From: a marine group bacterium Sva0996 bin134
GTDB taxonomy: Bacteria; Actinomycetota; Acidimicrobiia; Acidimicrobiales; Bin134
NCBI GenBank assembly: GCA_002239105.1
Contig: MPNQ01000029.1
Location: forward strand, 1-41,212
DNA: 41,212 bases
Direction of reading: 5' to 3'
The position numbers were made by a program, and so were the translations under genes. A model generated the notes under the pieces. It was not told the origin of the DNA and ran no database searches. It saw only the letters and a program-made list of their open reading frames with translations. Below, in pieces: positions 35,259 through 41,212 of the stretch; within the stretch, counting starts at the first letter, position 1; every line of letters starts with the position of its first letter.

Positions 35259-35462
35259 TCATACTCATACTGTCTCCAACGCCAAAGCCCTCTGTTCAAG
35301 AGCGAGTTCGACGGCTCTGTCGCTGTTAACTTGACGACGGTCATTCTTGTCAGTAGTTCGGCGATAGTCGCCTCAGCCCATGACACTCAAGTTCTTGGAA
35401 CACACCATGGAGCACGACCGTACCGCCGTTCTGAGCCCACGGTTCACAACCCTTTATCCAGG
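35259..35462. other. Gap between vapC and the helicase gene, nothing recognised
   Basis: About 200 bp of comparatively AT-rich sequence upstream of the helicase gene; it probably contains its promoter. Short open frames here lack ribosome sites and family likeness. Confidence 0.4.
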
Positions 35463-35885
35463 TCATGTATTTGCCCATGGGTCGATGATGTCGACTGCCA
35501 TGCCCTCGAAATGCCGGATGTTGCGCGTCGCCACAGCCATGCCGCGAGAATGGGCGATCGCGGCGATCTGGCCGTCGGATTGGGAGACAGGACGTCCTGA
35601 GGCCCGACAGGAGGCTGCGATTCCTGCGTAGGCGCGAGCCGCATCACTGTCGAACGGCAGTACACGGCAGGCGAAGACCTCACGCAGCATCGCCTCAACC
35701 TCTGTTTCCAGTGCGTGTCGACGCTGTCCTACAGGCATTATGGCAATGCCATAGAGCAACTCTGCCTCACTCACAGCGGAGAGGAACAAGTTCGTTGCTG
35801 CACGATCGGCCACCCAAGCTTCAACTGCCGGATTCGGCAACGGGCGCATCAATTCAGAGACAACGTTGGTGTCGAGAACAATCAC
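35463..35885 (-). CDS. vapC: VapC-type PIN-domain ribonuclease toxin
   Basis: A 140-residue PIN-domain toxin. I start it at GTG 35885, giving VIVLDTNVVSELMRP; this lies 10 bp after the vapB stop, with GAGGTAGG as ribosome site. Acidic metal ligands are Asp5, Glu42 (SEAELLYG) and Asp104 (SQSDGQIAAIA), with Asn122 in VATRNIRHFEGM. The pattern is that of FitB-type VapC enzymes, which cut tRNA or rRNA when not bound by antitoxin. It lies in the accessory island and is cotranscribed with the antitoxin. Confidence 0.93.
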   Translation of the reverse strand: MIVLDTNVVSELMRPLPNPAVEAWVADRAATNLFLSAVSEAELLYGIAIMPVGQRRHALETEVEAMLREVFACRVLPFDSDAARAYAGIAASCRASGRPVSQSDGQIAAIAHSRGMAVATRNIRHFEGMAVDIIDPWANT

Positions 35886-35895
35886 CGTGCCTACC

Positions 35896-36138
35896 TCATT
35901 CGAAACGAGGCGGATCTGGCATGGCCTCTCTTGGGGGCAACTCCAATTCCACCCCACCGAGATGGGCGAAGCGTTCGCGAATTGCAGCAGCAAGATTCGT
36001 GGGGCCCACGTTCTGCTCAACGGCGTCGCGCAAGATTAGACGGGCCTCTTCTTCCATCGACCGACCGTGACTGGCGGCCCGTATGCGAAGTCTGATCTTC
36101 ACTTCATCGTCAAGATTGCGGATGGTGATGCTCGCCAT
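35896..36138 (-). CDS. vapB: VapB/FitA-type ribbon-helix-helix antitoxin
   Basis: An 80-residue antitoxin. MASITIRNLDDEVKIRLRIR is the ribbon strand and first helix of a ribbon-helix-helix DNA-binding domain; AASHGRSMEEEARLILRDAV completes it. The C-terminal part (VGPTNLAAAIRERFAHLGG and a Pro-rich tail) would wrap the toxin. It precedes vapC as is usual. A perfect palindrome at 36181-36197, 42 bp before its start, is the likely autoregulatory operator. Confidence 0.9.
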   Translation of the reverse strand: MASITIRNLDDEVKIRLRIRAASHGRSMEEEARLILRDAVEQNVGPTNLAAAIRERFAHLGGVELELPPREAMPDPPRFE

Positions 36139-36180
36139 ATCCTGCCCTCAATCGCTTCCCACTACCATACCTTGCCAAAG

Positions 36181-36197
36181 TGATTGCACTGCAATCA
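36181..36197. promoter_or_regulatory. Likely VapB operator
   Basis: TGATTGCA-C-TGCAATCA is a perfect 8-bp inverted repeat with a 1-bp centre, upstream of vapB and just outside the 3' end of the EamA gene. The position and symmetry suit binding by a dimeric ribbon-helix-helix antitoxin. Confidence 0.6.
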
Positions 36198-36206
36198 CTA
36201 TTCCAG

Positions 36207-37166
36207 CTAGCCCGCAGATGCCGAAACCTGAGCCCGGGTGGTAGCGACGGTGCCGTAGAGCACGCCGACCAAAACGATGACGGCGCCGACCGACAGAGTT
36301 CCGCAGGGCCGCTGGAACGGGCCGAGGTAGAGCACGCCGACCAAAACGATGACGGCGCCGACAGCAGCGACGGGGCGGGGCAGTTCGTTGAAGAACGCGG
36401 CGGCCCAAATCGTGCCGGCCACCGTCTCGATGGGCGCGAACAGGGCCACGTCGGCCACCGGGGCGAATCGGGGCGCGTTGGACAGCGCCAGTCGGCCGAA
36501 GGGGTTGAACACCAGGCCCATGGCAGCGATCGACAGGTAGGCCCGAACATCCAGAGAGAGCGGCGATGCCGAGTACGCGAGGGCCACCACGGTCATCACG
36601 CCGCCGATGGAAAGCCCCACCAAGCGGCTCATGTCGGGATACCGGCGCCACATGGTCAGGCTCACCGAAAACCCCACAATGGCCAAAACGCCTAGCAAGT
36701 CGCCGGTGAGGGTGGGCTCGCCCACCGAACTCGACACAATCGCCCCTATTCCCGCCATGGTGATGGCTATGGCGATGGCCATTGACCGGGAGATGCGCTC
36801 CCTCAGCCATATCCAGGCGCACACCGCGGCCAGCAGCGGGACCGCGGCCACGATGGCCACCACGTTGGCCACCCGGGTCTGGGTGACGGCGATGACGAAG
36901 CAGAGCTGGCTGCCCCCGGTCAAGAAACCAATGACCAACTGCTGCCAGGGATGGCGGCGGAACGCCTCCAGCGGCCAGCAGCCGTCAATCCGATGGCTCA
37001 GCGCGGTGTAGAGGGGCACCGAGCAGCACGCCACCCAGAACGACACATCAATGGCGTCGGCTTCCGAGAGCCGGATCCACAGCGAGTCGGTGGACACCGA
37101 CAGCATGCCCACCCCGGCGAGCAACCAGCCCAGCCGCCGACGATCACTGGACTGGGCGACATCCAT
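36207..37166 (-). CDS. EamA-family (DMT) transporter with a duplicated C-terminal segment
   Basis: A 319-residue drug/metabolite transporter-type membrane protein with ten spans in two EamA repeats: the first starts LGWLLAGVGMLSVSTDSLWI, the second LTGDLLGVLAIVGFSVSLTM. FAPIETVAGTIWAAAFFNE is the conserved segment before the last helices. The final helix VGAVIVLVGVLY occurs twice, separated by LGPFQRPCGTLS, because of a 72-bp in-frame tandem duplication; a remnant of the same gene at 33104 has it once. The extra segment would add a hydrophobic helix and may reverse the position of the C-terminus. Substrate unknown. It is next to tRNA-Val on the same strand. Confidence 0.9.
   Translation of the reverse strand: MDVAQSSDRRRLGWLLAGVGMLSVSTDSLWIRLSEADAIDVSFWVACCSVPLYTALSHRIDGCWPLEAFRRHPWQQLVIGFLTGGSQLCFVIAVTQTRVANVVAIVAAVPLLAAVCAWIWLRERISRSMAIAIAITMAGIGAIVSSSVGEPTLTGDLLGVLAIVGFSVSLTMWRRYPDMSRLVGLSIGGVMTVVALAYSASPLSLDVRAYLSIAAMGLVFNPFGRLALSNAPRFAPVADVALFAPIETVAGTIWAAAFFNELPRPVAAVGAVIVLVGVLYLGPFQRPCGTLSVGAVIVLVGVLYGTVATTRAQVSASAG
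36220..36456. repeat. Right copy of the long direct repeat flanking the island
   Basis: This is the 3' part of the intact EamA gene, matching 33117-33281 apart from a few substitutions and the 72-bp insertion. Confidence 0.9.
36255..36362. repeat. 72-bp-period tandem duplication inside the EamA gene
   Basis: The 36 bases at 36255-36290 recur at 36327-36362, a shift of 72 bp. The inserted bases in between (36291-36326) have no counterpart in the detached copy at 33117-33281. Confidence 0.9.
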
Positions 37167-37170
37167 TTGG

Positions 37171-37244
37171 TGGGCCGTAAGGGACTCGAACCCCTGACCC
37201 CCTGCGCGTCATGCAGGTGCTCTAGCCAACTGAGCTAACGGCCC
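37171..37244 (-). tRNA. tRNA-Val (anticodon GAC)
   Basis: A 74-nt cloverleaf. The acceptor stem GGGCCGT pairs with ACGGCCC, the D arm is GCTC/GAGC, the anticodon stem CCTGC/GCAGG holds the loop ATGACGC (anticodon GAC, reading valine GUC/GUU), and the T arm has TTCGAGT in its loop. CCA is not fully encoded (A73 followed by CC then A is possible at 37170-37168). Confidence 0.95.
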
Positions 37245-37343
37245 GGAAAGGGTCAGGCTAGCAGGACCGCCGCTAAGTACGCCGATGCATATGTGGTAGA
37301 CACCAGTACTACACCAGCAGTCGAATCACTCTTGGGGGCGAAG

Positions 37344-37655
37344 ATGTCTGGCGATGCCACGACGGAGAAGTGCACGGTTGGCTTTGTCGCTCTCAATCGC
37401 TTCAATGCGATCGGGCTTGCCGCCATCGCCGGTTTCAACGCCCTTGGCATCGCGGCACTGGGCTTGTTGAACGCGATGGGCCTGGTGACGTTTGGCGCGG
37501 TCAACTCAATGGGCATCGTGACGGTGGGCGGCGTAAACGCAATCGGCCTGGTCACGCTGGGCGGGGTCAACTCAATCGGCATCGTGGCCATTGGCGGACT
37601 GAATGCCACCGGAATAGTCGCCATCGGCGGAGGCAACGTAACCAGCATGGTGTAG
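37344..37655 (+). CDS. Small protein of seven 11-residue repeats, unknown function
   Basis: A 103-residue protein starting at ATG 37344 after a GGGGGCG ribosome site; a GTG at 37293 in frame is less likely. After a polar head (MSGDATTEKC), residues 21-97 consist of seven tandem 11-residue units with the consensus N-(A/S)-x-G-(I/L)-(V/A)-(T/A)-x-G-(G/x)-x, beginning NAIGLAAIAGF and ending NATGIVAIGGG. No charged residue occurs from 21 to 103. The regular Asn/Gly spacing suggests a small beta-solenoid stacking on itself, or a Gly-rich membrane-active assembly. There is no signal peptide. I do not recognise the family. At the DNA level the units are 33-bp repeats that have diverged in third positions, implying selection for the protein pattern. 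Confidence 0.8.
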   Translation: MSGDATTEKCTVGFVALNRFNAIGLAAIAGFNALGIAALGLLNAMGLVTFGAVNSMGIVTVGGVNAIGLVTLGGVNSIGIVAIGGLNATGIVAIGGGNVTSMV

Positions 37656-37685
37656 CTGCCACCTCTCCTGTGTTGTCCTGGGTGG

Positions 37686-38915
37686 CTAGCGCGTGAACGA
37701 CCAGCGGCGTTTTCTAAGCCTCTCCGCAAGGCGAGATTTGCGCTGCCACCTAGCACGGTAGGACTCGCTCGGTGCGCGGAGGGTTATTGAGTCGGAGTAC
37801 TGGTAGAGCACAGCACCAGCGAGGGTGAGGAGGATGACGTAGGCAGCGGAAAGAGCACCGAGGTCGCTCTCACGGGTGATGCCGAGCTCGGCAATAACAA
37901 TCGAGAACTCTCCGTGGGCGATGAGGGCGGCCCCCGCACGGGCCCGGCCGGGCTTGCCGATGCCGGCTCGACCGGCTCCGATCCAGCCGGTGGCAGTCTT
38001 GGTGGCGATGGTGACAACGGCGATGACCACTGCGGCGACGGCGACATCGGGGAGGAGGCGAATGTCGACTTGCAGGCCAAAGAACACGAAGAAGACCGCG
38101 GCGAAGAGATTCCGCAGTGGCAACAGCAGTCCACGGGCATGCGAGACGATGTCGCCTGACAGCGCGACGCCAACGACAAAGGCTCCCACCGCCGTTGACA
38201 GGTTGAGGCGTCCGGCAATGCCGGCAAACAGAAGTGTGCCGCCGAGCAAGGTCAACAACAGTGCTTCGCTGGATTGGCTCAAGGCGATGGCGCTAAGCCG
38301 GTCGCCGAACACGTAGGCCGCACCGAGCACGCCAATTACGACGAGCAATGCGACAGTGACGGTGACGGTTGTGCTCAGCAGCGACCCGCCGAAGAGCACG
38401 CCCGACACAATGGGCAGATAGAGCACCATGGCAAGGTCTTCGATGACCAGCACGCTGAGCACCACCGATGTCTCGTGGTTGCCTATGCGGTCGAGGTCGG
38501 CGACGAGTTTGGCCACAATTCCCGACGACGAGATGTAGGTCACGCCGCCGAGCAGGACGGCAACGATCGGGTCGAATCCCAGCAACAGGCCGGCTATGAA
38601 ACCAGGAGGGAAATTGAGGACCAGGTCGACGATCCCGACCAGCGTTGACCGTCGCACATTGTCGACCAGCTCGTGGGCTGAGAACTCGAGTCCCAGCATC
38701 AGCAGCATCAAAATGACGCCGATCTCGGCACCCACCTCGATGAACTCCGTGGACGCCGGCAACTCGACGAGGCCGCCGTCTCCGAGGGCCAGTCCCACCA
38801 GCAAGTACAGCGGAAGCGCAGGCAGGCCGATCCTTCGAGCCAGGCGAGCGACGATGGCCAAGACCAGCACCACCGCCCCGAGCTCGATCACAAACAGATC
38901 GCCAGCCGTATGCAT
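37686..38915 (-). CDS. Monovalent cation:proton antiporter, CPA2/KhtU-like
   Basis: A 409-residue membrane protein with about 12 spans, typical of CPA2 K+(Na+)/H+ antiporters. Key parts are LPLYLLVGLALGDGG near the start, LMLLMLGLEFSAHEL, the ion-site segment YISSSGIVAKLV and LVIEDLAMVLYLP, and LIAHGEFSIVIAELG. Its start lies 3 bp from the stop of the upstream KhtT-like gene, so the two are cotranscribed and form one complex. In Bacillus KhtTU exports K+ under alkaline or electrophile stress. The C-terminus is short and basic. Confidence 0.92.
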   Translation of the reverse strand: MHTAGDLFVIELGAVVLVLAIVARLARRIGLPALPLYLLVGLALGDGGLVELPASTEFIEVGAEIGVILMLLMLGLEFSAHELVDNVRRSTLVGIVDLVLNFPPGFIAGLLLGFDPIVAVLLGGVTYISSSGIVAKLVADLDRIGNHETSVVLSVLVIEDLAMVLYLPIVSGVLFGGSLLSTTVTVTVALLVVIGVLGAAYVFGDRLSAIALSQSSEALLLTLLGGTLLFAGIAGRLNLSTAVGAFVVGVALSGDIVSHARGLLLPLRNLFAAVFFVFFGLQVDIRLLPDVAVAAVVIAVVTIATKTATGWIGAGRAGIGKPGRARAGAALIAHGEFSIVIAELGITRESDLGALSAAYVILLTLAGAVLYQYSDSITLRAPSESYRARWQRKSRLAERLRKRRWSFTR

Positions 38916-38918
38916 GGG

Positions 38919-39407
38919 CTAGCCCAATTGAGTCAGCAGCTTGGTGGCGGCCTTCACCGCGGCCGGGACGCCGACTACCACTGCGGTGTCGCCGGGGTGG
39001 AGACGGTCGGTTCCCCCCGGGATGGGGATGGAACCCGAGTCGGTGACGAGCGCGACGACGCCCGCACCAGTTTGTGCCCTAAGCCCGGCCTCGGCGAGGG
39101 TGAGCCCGGCGAGAGACGACTTCGAGTCGATCTTCACCCAAGAGATCACGAGATCCTCGAGCCGGTGCACGGCGTCATCGAGATGCTCCAAGACCGGGTT
39201 GCCGCCCAGCAGCTCACCGAGGGTGTGCCCCTCCTCCTCGGTCAGCTCCACGCTCTCGCAGGCGCGATCAACATCCCGTTCGTCATAGACCACCAGATCG
39301 CGCCGGCCAGTCTGATGAACAACCACGCCGACGGAGCGGCCGGCGTTCGTGTCCAGGTCGAAGCGAACCCCCACACCGGGCAAATCAGTCTCGGTGGCCT
39401 TTCCCAC
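38919..39407 (-). CDS. KhtT-like regulatory subunit of a K+/H+ antiporter (RCK-C domain)
   Basis: A 162-residue cytoplasmic protein. The N-terminal half (LPGVGVRFDLDTNAGRSVGV, then DLVVYDERD) matches the KhtT N-terminal domain; residues about 75-160 form a TrkA-C/RCK-C ligand-binding domain (VISWVKIDSKSSLAGLTLAE, GAGVVALV, LHPGDTAVVVG). In KhtT this domain senses c-di-AMP and pH and gates KhtU. The antiporter follows immediately. It is divergent from the flavoprotein gene (156 bp apart). Confidence 0.9.
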   Translation of the reverse strand: MGKATETDLPGVGVRFDLDTNAGRSVGVVVHQTGRRDLVVYDERDVDRACESVELTEEEGHTLGELLGGNPVLEHLDDAVHRLEDLVISWVKIDSKSSLAGLTLAEAGLRAQTGAGVVALVTDSGSIPIPGGTDRLHPGDTAVVVGVPAAVKAATKLLTQLG

Positions 39408-39563
39408 TGGTCTCTCCTCACAGTCGTCGTCGAGGCGGCAACATCAATCTTGACAGAACTGCACAGCCAAAGGGGTCTGTCGTTAGCAGTACAGTACGAA
39501 TCGGTCCACCCGGCGCCAGCGCCCGCAATACGGACCGATAGTGGCGAGAAGGGAGCCGTCCAC

Positions 39564-40931
39564 ATGAGCACCAGGCGGGTCGTCATCGTTGGCGGGGGTT
39601 TCGCTGGGCTCAGCGCCGCCTACGAGCTGAAGAAGCGGGGCTTCGCTCCCCTTTTGCTCGAGGCCAAGGACCGGGCGGGTGGACGCGGCATCGGCGAGAG
39701 GGTGGACGGGTTCTCGGTGGACAACGGCGCATTCGTATTCACCGCCACCTACGACACCGCATTCCGCATCTGCGAGGAGTTGGGACTGCCGCTGGTGGAG
39801 TCCCAGATGGTCTTCGGCCACCACCGCAACGGGCGATGGGTGACAACGACGCCCGAACAATCGTTCGGGAACTTCATACGGCAGCTGCCCGCGGCCCTAG
39901 CCATGGGGTTCCTCACGCCTTCAGGCCTGCGGGCGGGATCCAAGGTGATGCGGCAGATGTACCGCCAGAAGGAATACCTGAGCTTTGCCAGCGACAGCCG
40001 CCTGGCCGAGATCGACGACGACGAGACCTACGGCGATTACCTCGATCGGCACAAGGTGCCCGACAAGGTGCGGGTGTCCCTCAGCGGCCCCCTGAAAATG
40101 GTCCTGGGCGATGCCAAGCCCGCCAGCCAGGCGCTGATGCGGGCCTACATCGGAGAAACGGTGCTGAGCGGCGGCAAGGTGTACATGCCTGAACGGGGCA
40201 TCGGCTCTTTGAGTGAGGCGCTAGCCGTTGCCTGCTCCGATGCGACTCGCGCGTCGGCCCCCGTCATGAGAATCGTTGTGGAAGACGGAGCTGCGACCGG
40301 CGTCGTCGTGGACGGCGAGACGATCGAGGCGGATGCGGTCATCTGCGCTGTCCCCGGTACGAAGGTCTCCCACCTCATCCCCGAATTGCCGGCGGAGACT
40401 CACACGGCGCTCAGCATGGTCAGCTACTCCACCGGCTGCCGTGTGGTCATAGGCCTCGACCACCCCCCGCTCCCTCCCGGCTGGCATGGCGCGATCTACC
40501 CCGAGGATGACGACACTCCGCTGTTGATGGACCGGACCACCCTCCTGCCGGCCTGCGCGCCTGCCGGCAAGAGCATCCTCGACCTGCTCATCGGGCTCGA
40601 CCGTGCCAAAGAGCTCATCGGTCTCGACGACGATGAGGTAAAGCGCCAGATGCTGGGCGCCGTTCGCCGCAATGCCCCTCCCGGCTCCGCCCTTCCCGGC
40701 GACGACGAGGGCCTGTTCTACCGGGTATACCGCTGGGAAGAGGCCCTGTGCATGGGCAAGCCCGGGATGCTCCCCGAGATGGCGAAGATCCCCGGCCAGC
40801 TAGAGGGGAACATCGAAAACCTGTTCTTAGCTGGCGACTACATGGGCATCCCGTCAGTCAACGGTGCCCTCTCCAGCGGCCACCACACCGCTACCCGAGT
40901 GGCCGACATTCTGGCCTCCCGCACCACCTAG
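39564..40931 (+). CDS. NAD(P)/FAD-dependent oxidoreductase, phytoene-desaturase/protoporphyrinogen-oxidase-like
   Basis: A 455-residue flavoprotein; ATG 39564 follows GGGAG. The N-terminus MSTRRVVIVGGGFAGLSAAY is the dinucleotide-binding motif, LLLEAKDRAGGRG (about 30-42) is the second FAD contact, and the C-terminal NLFLAGDYMGIPSVNGALSSG closes the FAD site. This is the amine-oxidase/CrtI/HemY group, which desaturates carotenoids, oxidises porphyrinogens or oxidises amines. No carotenoid or haem genes lie nearby, so the substrate is open. The open frame extends far upstream but through the opposite khtT gene. Confidence 0.88.
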   Translation: MSTRRVVIVGGGFAGLSAAYELKKRGFAPLLLEAKDRAGGRGIGERVDGFSVDNGAFVFTATYDTAFRICEELGLPLVESQMVFGHHRNGRWVTTTPEQSFGNFIRQLPAALAMGFLTPSGLRAGSKVMRQMYRQKEYLSFASDSRLAEIDDDETYGDYLDRHKVPDKVRVSLSGPLKMVLGDAKPASQALMRAYIGETVLSGGKVYMPERGIGSLSEALAVACSDATRASAPVMRIVVEDGAATGVVVDGETIEADAVICAVPGTKVSHLIPELPAETHTALSMVSYSTGCRVVIGLDHPPLPPGWHGAIYPEDDDTPLLMDRTTLLPACAPAGKSILDLLIGLDRAKELIGLDDDEVKRQMLGAVRRNAPPGSALPGDDEGLFYRVYRWEEALCMGKPGMLPEMAKIPGQLEGNIENLFLAGDYMGIPSVNGALSSGHHTATRVADILASRTT

Positions 40932-40962
40932 ACAAGCCGACTGCCCAACTTCTCGACACCAT

Positions 40963-40981
40963 CTCCGCTCAAATCGCGGAG
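40963..40981 (+). terminator. Weak hairpin after the flavoprotein gene
   Basis: CTCCGC and GCGGAG can form a 6-bp stem around a 7-base loop, 32 bp after the stop codon. There is no clear T tract, so its role as a terminator is uncertain. Confidence 0.3.
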
Positions 40982-41085
40982 GTCTTGCTGTGCCAGCCAG
41001 CGCCAGAAATGCACCCTCCTGGAACACCCTTTCTTAGCGAGTGCGTCGCCGGAGTGAAACCCGGAGGGGTTCGGGGTTCATCACT

Positions 41086-41212
41086 GGGCCTGTCAGATTT
41101 TCTGTGTAACCGGCCGTGATGTTTTTCATCGAATGTGGTCGGCGATCCTGTCGCCGTAGTGGACGGTCAGCGTGTTCAGTATGGCCTTCCAGCCGTTGGT
41201 CTTGCCGGTGAG
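41086..41212 (-). mobile_element. End of an IS256-family-like insertion sequence
   Basis: A likely terminal inverted repeat begins near 41086 (GGGCCTGTCAGATTTTCTGT, followed by GTAACCGG), just outside the transposase stop. The second end and the full element lie beyond the window. Confidence 0.6.
41126..41212 (-). CDS. IS256-like transposase, C-terminal 28 residues only
   Basis: The frame open from the window edge to TGA at 41128-41126 encodes the end LTGKTNGWKAILNTLTVHYG followed by DRIADHIR. The W-K-x-x-L-N-x-L-x-x-x-Y-G-D-R pattern is the usual C-terminus of IS256/Mutator-type transposases. The catalytic DDE part is outside the window. Confidence 0.65.
   Translation of the reverse strand, partial: LTGKTNGWKAILNTLTVHYGDRIADHIR

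Noticed and set aside
36255..36362. Possible CRISPR-like pair of 36-bp repeats with a 36-bp spacer
   Set aside because: Only two units exist and both are coding sequence for the last helix of the EamA protein; it is a tandem duplication.
37171..37244. tRNA-Val as attachment site for the adjacent island
   Set aside because: No second copy of the tRNA 3' end was seen in the window, and the island boundaries fall in the EamA gene instead.
39450..39478. TTGACA as a -35 box for the flavoprotein gene
   Set aside because: No acceptable -10 box lies 16-18 bp downstream.
38910..39563. N-terminal extension of the flavoprotein frame
   Set aside because: It overlaps the khtT gene on the opposite strand; the FAD motif starts right after ATG 39564.

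Overview
The window looks like chromosome of a high-GC actinobacterium, most likely an uncultured member of the Acidimicrobiia. This rests on a bacterial type A RNase P RNA next to a DUF164-type zinc-ribbon gene (an actinobacterial arrangement), F420-type LLM and PPOX oxidoreductases, a wealth of actinobacterial degradative enzymes (P450, acyl-CoA dehydrogenase, SDRs, epoxide hydrolase, amidohydrolase), frequent GTG starts and GC-rich codon use. The taxon is an inference; no ribosomal RNA is present.

Layout. 1-8.5 kb is mostly housekeeping: the 5' part of a coiled-coil gene (probably a NYN-domain protein) overlapping trpD, a divergent FGGY kinase, rnpB, a zinc-ribbon/membrane-protein pair, a class A penicillin-binding protein with an unusual calcium-binding-type tail, a PPOX protein and a small membrane protein. 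8.5-21.1 kb is a run of catabolic and redox genes: amidohydrolase, DUF1214 protein, metallopeptidase, a DegT-fold enzyme with His in place of the catalytic Lys, alcohol dehydrogenase, two SDRs, class III aminotransferase, LLM oxidoreductase, P450, sugar-isomerase-like TIM barrel and acyl-CoA dehydrogenase. 21.1-27.3 kb holds a solitary HsdR-N nuclease-like gene of more AT-rich composition, an alpha/beta hydrolase lacking the usual Ser nucleophile, a two-gene metal-type ABC importer in which both genes are preceded by the same palindrome, and an epoxide hydrolase.

The standout is at 27.3-27.9 kb: an AhpD/carboxymuconolactone-decarboxylase-like gene whose reading frame is interrupted only by one TGA, placed exactly where the second Cys of the CxxC active site belongs, followed by a hairpin with the features of a bacterial SECIS element. 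I read it as a selenoprotein (CxxU) of about 186 residues that standard gene calling would split in two. It is divergent from a PQQ-propeller lipoprotein.

29.6-33.1 kb has a choline-sulfatase-like sulfatase and typA/bipA. 33.1-36.5 kb is an accessory island: a lone UvrD-like helicase and a VapBC toxin-antitoxin pair lie between two copies of the 3' end of an EamA transporter gene; the intact gene has gained a 72-bp internal duplication that the detached copy lacks. A tRNA-Val(GAC) follows, then a small protein made of seven 11-residue repeats, a KhtTU-like K+/H+ antiporter pair, a phytoene-desaturase-like flavoprotein, and at the right edge the end of an IS256-type element running out of the window.
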